Source of the DNA: an uncultured Prevotella sp.
Lineage (GTDB): Bacteria > Bacteroidota > Bacteroidia > Bacteroidales > Bacteroidaceae
NCBI GenBank assembly: GCA_947304695.1
Contig: CAMZBS010000033.1
Location: 1 to 21,830 of the forward strand
DNA length: 21,830 nt
Direction of reading: 5' to 3'
A program made the position numbers and the translations under genes. Each line of letters begins with the position of its first letter. Position 1 is the stretch's first letter. Below, in pieces: positions 6,965 to 14,391 of this stretch. The notes under the pieces are model-generated. The model did no database searches and had not been told where the DNA came from. It saw only the letters and a list, made by a program, of their open reading frames with translations.

Positions 6965-8533
6965 ATGACTAACGGACAATTGCTTTGGGTAGACGACGAG
7001 ATGGAGCTGCTGAAGGCACACATCTTATTTCTGGAGAAAAAAGGCTATGAAGTCACAACGGCCTCTAACGGCACCGATGCCATTGACCTCTGTAGCGAAC
7101 GCTCGTTTGATCTGGTGCTGCTCGACGAGCAGATGCCGGGACTCTCAGGACTGGAAACCTTGCAGCGCATCAAAGAGCTACAGCCCACACTGCCCGTAGT
7201 CATGGTGACCAAGAGCGAGGAAGAGAACATCATGGAACAGGCCATCGGACAGAAGATTGCCGACTATCTCATCAAGCCTGTGAACCCCAACCAGATTCTG
7301 TTGACGCTGAAGAAGAACATTCACCGCCGCGAAATAGAGACCGAGGTGACGCAGAGCCAGTACCAGCAGAACTTCCAGCAGATAGCCATGCAGATCATGG
7401 ACTGCCGCACCTGGCAGGACTGGCAGCAGGTGTACAAGCGCCTGGTACACTGGGAACTGGAACTGTCCTCGACCGACTCGCAGATGACCGACATGCTACA
7501 GATGCAGAAGGAGGAGGCCAACCTGGGCTTTGCCAAGTTTGTGAAGAACAACTACCTGGACTGGGTGGCATCGCTTTCGCCCACTGCCCCCGATATGGAC
7601 CGGCCCATGATGTCGCCGGAAATCTTCAAGAAGAAACTGTTCCCCCTGCTCAATGAGGGCCAGAAGGTGTTCCTTGTGGTGCTCGATAATTTCCGCTATG
7701 ACCAGTGGCGCATGCTCAGCCGTGAGATAGGCGACCAGTTCGATATTGACGAAGACCTCTATTATGCCATCCTGCCCACAGCCACGCAATATGCCCGTAA
7801 CGCCATCTTCTCGGGCCTGATGCCCAACAAGATAGCCGAGATGTTTCCCGACCTGTGGGTCGACGAGGACGAGGAGGAGGGCAAGAACCTGAACGAAGAA
7901 CCGCTCGTCAGGACCCAGTTGGAGCGTTTCCGCCGCAGGAACACGTTCAGCTATCACAAGGTGAACAACTCGCAGGATGCCGACCGCCTGATGCAACAGC
8001 TGAACACGCTGTTGAAGACCGACATCAACGTGGTGGTGTTCAACTTCATCGACATGCTCTCCCACGCGCGTACTGAGTCGAAGATGGTGCGCGAACTGGC
8101 CAACAACGAGTCGGCCTACCGCTCAATCACGCTGTCGTGGTTCCGTCATTCGGTCATTGCCGACTTCTTCCGCCAGCTGGCCCAGACTGACTACAAGGTC
8201 ATTGTGACCACCGACCACGGCTCCATCCGCTGCACCAAGCCCGTGAAGATTGTGGGCGATCGCAACACCAACACCAACCTGCGCTACAAGCTGGGTAAGA
8301 ACCTGGGCTATGACTCGAAGGACCTTTTCGTCATCCGTGACCCGCGCCAGGCACAGCTGCCGTCGCCCAACCTCTCGACCAGCTATGTCTTTGCCACGGG
8401 CGATTCGTTCTTTGCCTATCCCAACAACTACAACTACTACGTCAGCTACTATAAGGACACGTTCCAGCACGGTGGCATCTCGATGGAGGAAATGATGATT
8501 CCCATCATCACGCTCACTGGCAAGAAACGCTGA
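6965..8533 (+). CDS. porX: PorX: response regulator with PglZ phosphodiesterase domain
   Basis: A 522-residue two-domain protein. Residues 1-120 are a receiver domain with acidic D10-D11, phospho-acceptor D54 in 'LLDEQMPG', T82 and K104. A helical linker leads to a PglZ/alkaline-phosphatase-like domain from about residue 230. Likely zinc ligands and nucleophile are all present: D241, T272 ('LPTATQ'), D363 and H367 ('FIDMLSHA'), D417-H418 ('TTDHG') and H502. PorX partners with the sensor kinase PorY and the sigma factor SigP to switch on T9SS genes, and the PglZ domain of characterised homologues cleaves oligonucleotides (established for the family). All catalytic positions look intact, so it should be active. 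It lies 21 bases after porW and 27 before an L,D-transpeptidase gene. Confidence 0.93.
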   Translation: MTNGQLLWVDDEMELLKAHILFLEKKGYEVTTASNGTDAIDLCSERSFDLVLLDEQMPGLSGLETLQRIKELQPTLPVVMVTKSEEENIMEQAIGQKIADYLIKPVNPNQILLTLKKNIHRREIETEVTQSQYQQNFQQIAMQIMDCRTWQDWQQVYKRLVHWELELSSTDSQMTDMLQMQKEEANLGFAKFVKNNYLDWVASLSPTAPDMDRPMMSPEIFKKKLFPLLNEGQKVFLVVLDNFRYDQWRMLSREIGDQFDIDEDLYYAILPTATQYARNAIFSGLMPNKIAEMFPDLWVDEDEEEGKNLNEEPLVRTQLERFRRRNTFSYHKVNNSQDADRLMQQLNTLLKTDINVVVFNFIDMLSHARTESKMVRELANNESAYRSITLSWFRHSVIADFFRQLAQTDYKVIVTTDHGSIRCTKPVKIVGDRNTNTNLRYKLGKNLGYDSKDLFVIRDPRQAQLPSPNLSTSYVFATGDSFFAYPNNYNYYVSYYKDTFQHGGISMEEMMIPIITLTGKKR

Positions 8534-8560
8534 CCGTGACGAAATGAAAACGAAAAGAAC

Positions 8561-9130
8561 ATGGAAAAGAAATCATTCTGTAAATTAGGTCTGATAGCAG
8601 CCCTCTGCCTGTTGCTGGCCATTCCCGCCAGTTCGGCCACCGTCTTCCGCAAGGTGCTGAATCCCCGGCAGTGTTTCATTGTCGTTTCCAAGAAACAGCT
8701 CCATCTGAGCGTCTACGAAGTGGTGGGCAGTGACACGCTGCTCACGGCCCGCTACCCTGTTTGTCTGAGCAAGAACAAGGGCAACAAGCAGCGTAAGGGC
8801 GACATGCGTACGCCTGAATCGCCCAAGGGGAAGCCCTTTTCTATTACCCAGATTCAGGACGCTTCGGCTTGGGTTCACGATTTCCACGACGGACGCGGTA
8901 GCATCAAGGCTTACGGACATTGGTTCCTGCGGCTGCTCACGCCCGGCCATTCAGGCATTGGCATCCACGGCAGTACCAACAATGAGAAGACAGTTCCCGG
9001 TCGTGCCAGCGAAGGCTGCATCCGCTTGCTCGACAAGGACATCATCGACCTGAAGGAACGTTACGCCTTTGTGGGCATGAAAGTCATTATCCAGCCTGAG
9101 GAGGAAGGCCCGCTGCCTTTCGAGAAATAG
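8561..9130 (+). CDS. Secreted L,D-transpeptidase (YkuD domain)
   Basis: A 189-residue exported protein. Residues 1-26 form a signal peptide ending 'PASSA'. The YkuD domain spans about 35-178, with 'HG' at 136-137 and the catalytic motif S150-E-G-C153-I-R155, where Cys 153 is the nucleophile. Such enzymes form 3-3 peptidoglycan cross-links or attach proteins or other groups to the wall stem peptide. Which applies here cannot be told. 'TPESPKGKPF' is the conserved strand seen in the ErfK/YbiS/YcfS/YnhG-like group. It follows porX by 27 bases and precedes tsaE by 27, so it belongs to the same transcript; a link between wall remodelling and T9SS is possible but unproven. Confidence 0.92.
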   Translation: MEKKSFCKLGLIAALCLLLAIPASSATVFRKVLNPRQCFIVVSKKQLHLSVYEVVGSDTLLTARYPVCLSKNKGNKQRKGDMRTPESPKGKPFSITQIQDASAWVHDFHDGRGSIKAYGHWFLRLLTPGHSGIGIHGSTNNEKTVPGRASEGCIRLLDKDIIDLKERYAFVGMKVIIQPEEEGPLPFEK

Positions 9131-9157
9131 AACGGTAACCGCTAATTTGAAAAAACT

Positions 9158-9595
9158 ATGGAAATCAGAATACAAGACTTAGCCCATATCCGTGAGGCCG
9201 CACGGGAGTTTGTTCAGCAGATAGACGGCCGCACGGTGTTTGCCTTCTACGGCAAGATGGGAGCCGGAAAGACCACCTTCATCAAGGCCGTCTGCGAAGA
9301 GCTGGGCGTCAGCGACGTCATCACATCGCCTACCTTTGCCATCGTCAACGAATATGCCATCGGTTCCTGGCCCTTTGCCCCCAGCCCTCAGCCCTCAGCC
9401 ATCTATCACTTTGATTTCTACCGCATCAAGAAACTGGAGGAAGTCTACGACATGGGCTATGAGGACTACTTCTACAGCGGTGCGCTCTGCTTCATCGAAT
9501 GGCCTGAACTCATCGAGGAACTCCTGCCCGACGATGCTGTGCGGGTGACCATTAGCGAGCAGACAGACGGTAGTCGTACCGTTGCCTTATCGTAG
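9158..9595 (+). CDS. tsaE: tRNA t6A synthesis ATPase TsaE
   Basis: A 145-residue P-loop ATPase that works with TsaB and TsaD to make threonylcarbamoyladenosine at position 37 of ANN-decoding tRNAs. Walker A is 'GKMGAGKTT' (32-40). The family motifs 'ITSPTFAIVNEY' (55-66), 'HFDFYR' (84-89) and 'FIEWPE' (112-117, catalytic Glu 114) are all present. Between 'NEY' and 'YHFD' there is a loop of about 16 residues, 'AIGSWPFAPSPQPSAI', longer and more proline-rich than usual. It is encoded partly by a 7-base tandem repeat (AGCCCTC, 9383-9400). Last gene of the operon; hairpins follow the stop. Confidence 0.94.
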   Translation: MEIRIQDLAHIREAAREFVQQIDGRTVFAFYGKMGAGKTTFIKAVCEELGVSDVITSPTFAIVNEYAIGSWPFAPSPQPSAIYHFDFYRIKKLEEVYDMGYEDYFYSGALCFIEWPELIEELLPDDAVRVTISEQTDGSRTVALS

Positions 9596-9626
9596 GTCTA
9601 ACCCATTGCTTATCAGTACCTTATAG

Positions 9627-9659
9627 TTGAGCCTCAGTTGCGTTGCAGCTGAGGCTCAA
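9627..9659. terminator. 15-bp hairpin between convergent genes
   Basis: TTGAGCCTCAGTTGC (9627-9641) pairs with GCAGCTGAGGCTCAA (9645-9659) through 15 pairs including one G-T wobble, with a 3-base loop. It lies 31 bases after tsaE and about 80 before the stop of the minus-strand gene. No T-run follows on either side, so it may end transcription in a different way or protect 3' ends. Confidence 0.6.
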
Positions 9660-9667
9660 TTGTGGCA

Positions 9668-9706
9668 CAACTAAGGCTCAGCTGTCATGTTACTGAGCTG
9701 TAGTTG
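9668..9706. terminator. Second hairpin between convergent genes
   Basis: CAACTA (9668-9673) pairs with TAGTTG (9701-9706), and inside it CTCAG (9677-9681) pairs with CTGAG (9693-9697). It reuses the GGCTCAGCTG word of the first hairpin. Together they form a tandem hairpin pair separating tsaE from the secreted-protein gene. Confidence 0.45.
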
Positions 9707-9737
9707 CAAAACCCAGGAATATGGCTGTGTTTTCTTA

Positions 9738-12700
9738 TTATCTCGACACCGTCATTTTACGCCCTTCCTGAATGTAGATTCCGGCTGAAGGACGCTCCAC
9801 CCGGCGACCCTGCAGGTCGTAGATGTGGGCTTCGGCAGGATTTGTTTCAACAGTACGGATGCCCGATGAACCATTTGTCTCGTCGGCCAACAGGCGCACA
9901 TTGTCTATATAAAGCAGCGTGTTGTTGGCAGCACCAACGCTGGCCGAAGTGCGGAAACCAAGCGAGATGGTCACCGTTTGGGCTTGTTCCAGTTCGAAAT
10001 CGAAGTACATCTGTTGCCAGGTGGCGTTCTCTGAAGGATAACGGTAGTCGGTCTTCGTCCCGATCTTGATGCCGATGAGCGAAGAGTTGGTGTTGCCTGT
10101 GGCAGTAATGGTCTTGCCGATGTTGGCAGTCTGGTTCGGACACTCATAGCGGGCATCAAGCAACAGGCGGTATTTCCCCGGTTCCAAGGCCACAGGCTGC
10201 GTAATGGCGTTTGCCCCCGTGTCCCACGAGTTGAGCACCGTGAGCACGCGGTTACCACACTCCTCGTCGAAAATGGGGCGCGAACAGCGGGCTGAGTAGT
10301 TGCCCACATTCGACGGACTGACACAATACTGCGTCATGCTGTAGGGCATGGAGTACATGCGGGCAAAGTTGGAACCGCTGGTCAGACCGTTGCCTGACCT
10401 CCAACCCTTCACAGGCAGGATGTTGGGCCACTTTGAATTGTTGGGGCTTACGGTGTTCACATAGCAGGGATTGTAGACAACACTGCCCAGGGTGACATTG
10501 CCGTCGGCTTTGCCGTAGGTCTCGTCCTCTTCGAACGAGGCATTCACAAGCTTCTCCTTGGTGATGTCCTTGTAGCCTGTCGTGCGGTCTTCTTCTTTTT
10601 TTTCAGGAAACCCGGCTGCTTCCTCGACCAGAAGCTCGCCTCCACGGATTGAAATCTTCAGTACCTTGTTGCTCAGTTCCACCTTCTTTGACAGCGTCCT
10701 GCCGCCATCCGCAGCCGTCACTGTGATGGTGTTTTTGCCCTTTACGTTGTTGAGAAGGTAGATCACGGTAGAATCCTGCTTTTCCTGTATGGCTGTAACA
10801 CCCTCGCCCTCGATGAAGAACTTCAGTGTGTTGATGACTGAATGGTTCTCTTCAGCGGCAAAAGTGGCTGAAGAACCTGCCGTAGTAACGATAGTCTCTA
10901 CGTTAAAGACAGGAAAGCCCAGATGGGTGCTAACACCACTGAGCCTGCACTTCTGGTCGCAGGCAAAGTTGCTGAGCAGCAGATAGCCCGTGCTGTCGGG
11001 GTCGAAGGCAATCACTCCGTTCCAACCGTCGGTAGCTTGGAGCTGGCATACTTGCTGGTTGAGCCACATGGTCTCGTCGGCCGACACCTTGCTGTAGTAG
11101 ATGGCGTAGCGTTTGCCTGCCACCTCATCCTTTTTCACCTGTCGGCTCTGGTCGGAATAAAGGGTATAGAGCTTCGCGGTCATGATTGAATTGTTGTTGG
11201 CCTTTTCACCGAAAGCCACCTGTGAGGTGGATGAAACGATGCCCAGTTCATCGTCGATGTTTGCCCAACTGCCTTTGATCTTGGTAAACGTCGAGCCTGT
11301 GAGCTGCTGTGAAGTAGTGCAATGACACCGTATGTCAGGTTCTTCTGTAAACACGGTTCGCTGGGTCTTCGTCAGTTCGTCGACGCTGATGGCCATCAGT
11401 CCGCCCTTCTCGGCAGTGATGGTGGCATTTTGGTTCGCGCGAACATAATCAATATAAATCACTGCGTTGCCAGGCGTAGAGTAAATGGCAAAGCGGTTGT
11501 TCAGCGTGCCGTCGTTGGTGTTCAGCTCGCCGTTCATCACATAACTGTTGCCACGCAGGTCGTAGATGCCCGATATGATGGGTGTGGCGTTGGTGCCTTT
11601 GCCCTGCACCTCATACCACCCCAGGAAGTTGCCTGTATTGTTAGCGCGGAAGGGCACGATGATTTTGTTCTTGTCTACCGAGTTGGCGGCTATATAGCCC
11701 GTGTAGCTCTGCAACCCCTGGCTCCAGGAGAAGCAGGTGAAGCGGGAGTCGGTGGCGGCGCGGACGATGTTCTGCGAGGAGAAAACTTTTGCCAGCGAAT
11801 AGGTACGGTTGAAGTCGGCCCATGGGGTGGGAGGGAGCGAAGCTGTAGAGAGCACTTCATGCATGAGCCAGGTCATCATCACGCGATGGGCCTCGACGCC
11901 CATGCGGCGGGCTCCCACGTCGGGGCGCAACAGCCAGGAACCATCGGTCGTGGTGGCCTGTCGCGCCTTGATCATCTTGTAGGCCAGATTCTCCAGCATC
12001 AAGGCATGCGGGTCGCGCAGGAAGCAGGCGTTGGTAGAATAGCTGGTAATCTGGTCGTAGAGGAACAGGCTCCAGTCGTTGCCGTTGGGCATAGCCAGCT
12101 CACCGTCGGCCAGTGCCAGCCAGTAGAGCACCTCCTGCATCACCTTGTCATTGTTGTGCATCAGGGCGTTGGTCTTCCATTTCTCTTCACCGTAGAGCCC
12201 CTGCTGGAACAGCTTGAGTGCCAGGGCAGCCTCGCCCAGTTCCTGGATGACCACGTTCTGATAGGAGGTATGGAAGTAGTTATGGTTCTGTAGCGTGAAG
12301 TCATCGTAGAGGTTCTGGCCTTTGTAAAGGGCTTTCACTGTCTTGTTGTCATAGTCCGGGTCAATGACGGTTGCATCTGTGGCATCGTCCTTCTGCGAGT
12401 AGCTGTTGATGGCGAACTCGCGCAGACGGGCAAACCAGCGGGGTGCCAGTGCGTCGTTGGGGAAAAGTCCCAGTGTAGCAGCCAGCACATCGGCCTCCCA
12501 TCCGTTCTCCTCGGCCTTTGTGTCGCCTGCATAGCCCGTGGGAATGGTGCGCCCCAGTTCATAGTTGCATTCGGCTTTCAGCAGTTTGTAGATATAGTCC
12601 TTCTGCTTCTCGCTTAGCTTCTCCCATTGGAAGAAAGCCGAATAGGCCACCGACATGGCCCACAGTGAACTCTCCCAGACGGCATCGCTCGTAGAAGTGG

Positions 12701-13160
12701 AGCCCCAGTAGTTGTTGCCGGCGCACACCTTCAGCTTGTTGGCTTTATGGGTGGAGTAGGCAAAGACCAGGCTCTTCATGGCCATGTCCTCAATCTTCTC
12801 CCATGTTACGCCGTCGGGCAGTGTCACCTTGCCTTTTCCGTATTTCACCAGGAAGGCACAGATCATCGACAGGTCGGCATTGGGACGCACACCGCGCTCG
12901 TCGTTGCCCATGGTGTTCTCACCCTTGAAGCATCCACAAAGTTCCCCCACGCTATTGGGTGCAACGGCCTCTTGGAAGTCGTTTTTCAGGTAGGTGGCAA
13001 AGTTGGCCAGCATCTGTAGCAGGTCGTCCTTCATCTGGCTCTCAGCAACAAACTCACCGTTCACAACGCCCTCAGTAGGGCTTTCCACGTCCTGTTCTGT
13101 GGCTGCCTGCACCCACATGATGCTTGCACAGAGTGCAAGTAGTGTCAGCATTCTTTTCAT
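9738..13160 (-). CDS. Large secreted protein, toroid-like N-half, CBM-like region, T9SS tail
   Basis: 1140 residues with a signal peptide ('MLTLLALCASIMWVQA'). Residues about 40-440 are helix-rich with His/Asn/Tyr/Trp motifs such as 'QNHNYFHTSY' (291-300), 'ADGELAMPNGNDW' (351-363) and 'DVGARRMGVEAHRVMMTW' (414-431). This pattern suggests an alpha/alpha-toroid polysaccharide lyase or hydrolase, but I recognise no exact family. A beta-rich middle follows. A jelly-roll-like region runs from 'LVNASFEED' to 'LYIDNVRLL', like carbohydrate-binding modules. The end ('HIYDLQGRRV' then 'GIYIQEGRK') matches the type A T9SS sorting tail common in Prevotella. It is thus probably exported by T9SS and held at or released from the surface to act on a glycan (inference). 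The gene is alone on the minus strand, facing the porW-porX operon. Confidence 0.8.
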   Translation of the reverse strand: MKRMLTLLALCASIMWVQAATEQDVESPTEGVVNGEFVAESQMKDDLLQMLANFATYLKNDFQEAVAPNSVGELCGCFKGENTMGNDERGVRPNADLSMICAFLVKYGKGKVTLPDGVTWEKIEDMAMKSLVFAYSTHKANKLKVCAGNNYWGSTSTSDAVWESSLWAMSVAYSAFFQWEKLSEKQKDYIYKLLKAECNYELGRTIPTGYAGDTKAEENGWEADVLAATLGLFPNDALAPRWFARLREFAINSYSQKDDATDATVIDPDYDNKTVKALYKGQNLYDDFTLQNHNYFHTSYQNVVIQELGEAALALKLFQQGLYGEEKWKTNALMHNNDKVMQEVLYWLALADGELAMPNGNDWSLFLYDQITSYSTNACFLRDPHALMLENLAYKMIKARQATTTDGSWLLRPDVGARRMGVEAHRVMMTWLMHEVLSTASLPPTPWADFNRTYSLAKVFSSQNIVRAATDSRFTCFSWSQGLQSYTGYIAANSVDKNKIIVPFRANNTGNFLGWYEVQGKGTNATPIISGIYDLRGNSYVMNGELNTNDGTLNNRFAIYSTPGNAVIYIDYVRANQNATITAEKGGLMAISVDELTKTQRTVFTEEPDIRCHCTTSQQLTGSTFTKIKGSWANIDDELGIVSSTSQVAFGEKANNNSIMTAKLYTLYSDQSRQVKKDEVAGKRYAIYYSKVSADETMWLNQQVCQLQATDGWNGVIAFDPDSTGYLLLSNFACDQKCRLSGVSTHLGFPVFNVETIVTTAGSSATFAAEENHSVINTLKFFIEGEGVTAIQEKQDSTVIYLLNNVKGKNTITVTAADGGRTLSKKVELSNKVLKISIRGGELLVEEAAGFPEKKEEDRTTGYKDITKEKLVNASFEEDETYGKADGNVTLGSVVYNPCYVNTVSPNNSKWPNILPVKGWRSGNGLTSGSNFARMYSMPYSMTQYCVSPSNVGNYSARCSRPIFDEECGNRVLTVLNSWDTGANAITQPVALEPGKYRLLLDARYECPNQTANIGKTITATGNTNSSLIGIKIGTKTDYRYPSENATWQQMYFDFELEQAQTVTISLGFRTSASVGAANNTLLYIDNVRLLADETNGSSGIRTVETNPAEAHIYDLQGRRVERPSAGIYIQEGRKMTVSR

Positions 13161-13193
13161 CGTTCGATTTGTTTTATTTATAGTTTATGGCCG

Positions 13194-13227
13194 CAAAGTT
13201 ACGTTTTTTTTTGGAATATTACGCAAA
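13194..13227 (-). promoter_or_regulatory. Promoter of the large secreted-protein gene
   Basis: On the minus strand: TTTG (plus 13224-13227), a 22-base spacer and TAACTTTG (plus 13194-13201). The spacer is slightly long for the Bacteroidetes consensus, but the -7 box is perfect and begins 34 bases before the start codon. Confidence 0.55.
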
Positions 13228-13241
13228 TTGCACTAACTTTG
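13210..13241 (+). promoter_or_regulatory. Promoter of the reductase-like/folB pair
   Basis: TTTG at 13210-13213, a 20-base spacer and TAACTTTG at 13234-13241: an exact consensus. Its -33 box lies inside the spacer of the opposing promoter and the two overlap by 18 bases. An AGGAGA site near 13260 precedes the ATG at 13275. Confidence 0.7.
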
Positions 13242-13274
13242 CACGGAAAAAACAAAGAAAAGGAGATATAGAAG

Positions 13275-13958
13275 ATGGATTCACAGGTTGTATATACCTT
13301 TAAGGAGGCGCTGCAGGCTTTCCTTGCCTCGATGGGCGGCGAACAGCGACTGCTTGAGAAACTGGTGAATATGGAAGCACAGCAGCCCGATGCCATGACA
13401 GAGGCTCAGATGGCGCGCATGTTGTCTCACCTGCACCAGCTGATGCCCGAAGGCGAACTGAAAGTAGGCGTAGGGCCTCAGGTTGTCGAGGTGCGTCCGC
13501 AGGTGCTGGAGTGCGATGTGGTGCGTTTCCAGAACAACAAGGAGAAATGGGTGGCCCTGGTGGGTCTGCTCAATGGCTATCCATACGAGATTTTCACGGG
13601 TTTGCAGGATGATGACGAAGGTATCATGATTCCGAAGTCGGTGTCGCGTGGAAAGATTGTGAAGCAGACTAATCCCGATGGTACCAAGCGCTATGACTTC
13701 CAGTTTACCAACACCCGTGGCTATAAGATCACGGTTGAAGGACTTTCGGAACGCTTCAATCCCGAATACTGGAATTACGCCAAGCTCATTTCCGGTGTGC
13801 TGCGCTATCGCATGCCCATTGAGCATGTCATCAAACTGGTAGCTTCACTACAGCTGCAGAGCGAGAACATCAACACCTGGAAGAATGGCGTGGAGCGCGC
13901 ACTGAAGAAATACCTGCCAGCAGGAACAGACGTGGAAGATTTGTCAACGGAAGAATGA
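13275..13958 (+). CDS. Free-standing ribonucleotide reductase (NrdJ) C-terminal-like protein
   Basis: 227 residues. From about residue 90 the sequence follows the C-terminal region of adenosylcobalamin-dependent (class II) ribonucleotide reductases: 'KWVALVGLLNGYPYEIFTGL', a DDDEG turn, 'GKIVKQTNPDGTKRYDFQF', 'YKITVEGLSERFNPEYWNYA', 'KLISGVLRYRMPIEHVI' and 'INTWKNGVERALKKYLP'. Residues 1-90 show no recognised reductase catalytic core, though 'VYTFKEALQAF' recalls a short motif near NrdJ N-terminal parts. The cysteine-rich redox tail of full NrdJ is absent, and the protein contains just one Cys. It cannot be a reductase by itself. It may be a conserved stand-alone domain or a relic. Its stop overlaps folB by 4 bases (ATGA), so the two are co-translated. 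Confidence 0.7.
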   Translation: MDSQVVYTFKEALQAFLASMGGEQRLLEKLVNMEAQQPDAMTEAQMARMLSHLHQLMPEGELKVGVGPQVVEVRPQVLECDVVRFQNNKEKWVALVGLLNGYPYEIFTGLQDDDEGIMIPKSVSRGKIVKQTNPDGTKRYDFQFTNTRGYKITVEGLSERFNPEYWNYAKLISGVLRYRMPIEHVIKLVASLQLQSENINTWKNGVERALKKYLPAGTDVEDLSTEE

Positions 13959-14341
13959 TGATCCTGCAGTCCAGTCAGATATTCATAGAGCAGCTGCGGT
14001 TGCGAGCCTGTCACGGTGTGATGGATCAAGAGCGTAGGGTGGGTGCCGAGTTTCTGGTTACCGTGCGCGTACATTATAATATTATAAAGACTCTGGAGAG
14101 CGACGATGTGGCTGATACAGTGAACTATGCCGAGGTCTGTCGGCTGGTGGAACAAGAGATGGCACAGCCGTCATCGTTGCTGGAGCATGTGGCAGGCCGC
14201 ATTGGTCAGGCCATCTTCAACCGCTATCCGCAAGCTACCGCCATCGACCTGAAACTGACGAAGGAGAATCCGCCGATGGGGGCTCACTGCGGTGGTGCAG
14301 GGGTCGAGGTACATTTAATAAATGATAAAACAAAAGGCTGA
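13955..14341 (+). CDS. folB: Dihydroneopterin aldolase
   Basis: Cleaves 7,8-dihydroneopterin to 6-hydroxymethyl-7,8-dihydropterin and glycolaldehyde in folate synthesis. It has 128 residues, normal for the family. Visible motifs are 'ACHGVMDQER' (18-27), 'DTVNYAEV' (54-61, Tyr 58), 'LLEHVAGRI' (75-83, Glu 77 binds the pterin) and 'LKLTKENPP' (99-107, Lys 103 catalytic). Two Met codons in a row open the gene; the first (13955) overlaps the upstream stop. Its only companion in the operon is the reductase C-terminal-like protein; both touch nucleotide or folate supply, which is suggestive but not proof of a shared role. Confidence 0.95.
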   Translation: MMILQSSQIFIEQLRLRACHGVMDQERRVGAEFLVTVRVHYNIIKTLESDDVADTVNYAEVCRLVEQEMAQPSSLLEHVAGRIGQAIFNRYPQATAIDLKLTKENPPMGAHCGGAGVEVHLINDKTKG

Positions 14342-14367
14342 ATGATGCCTTTTTCGTAAAATATCTG

Positions 14368-14375
14368 TAATTTTG
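14368..14375 (+). promoter_or_regulatory. -7 element before the amidase gene
   Basis: TAATTTTG 17 bases before the ATG matches the -7 box. No TTTG is found at the right distance upstream, so this promoter is only half supported. Confidence 0.4.
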
Positions 14376-14391
14376 CAGAGTCATTATACGT

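Noticed and set aside
11322..12293. 323-codon open frame on the plus strand
   Set aside because: It is fully antisense to the large secreted-protein gene, has no promoter or ribosome-binding site, and reads as low-meaning His/Val/Gly-rich sequence typical of a reverse-frame shadow.
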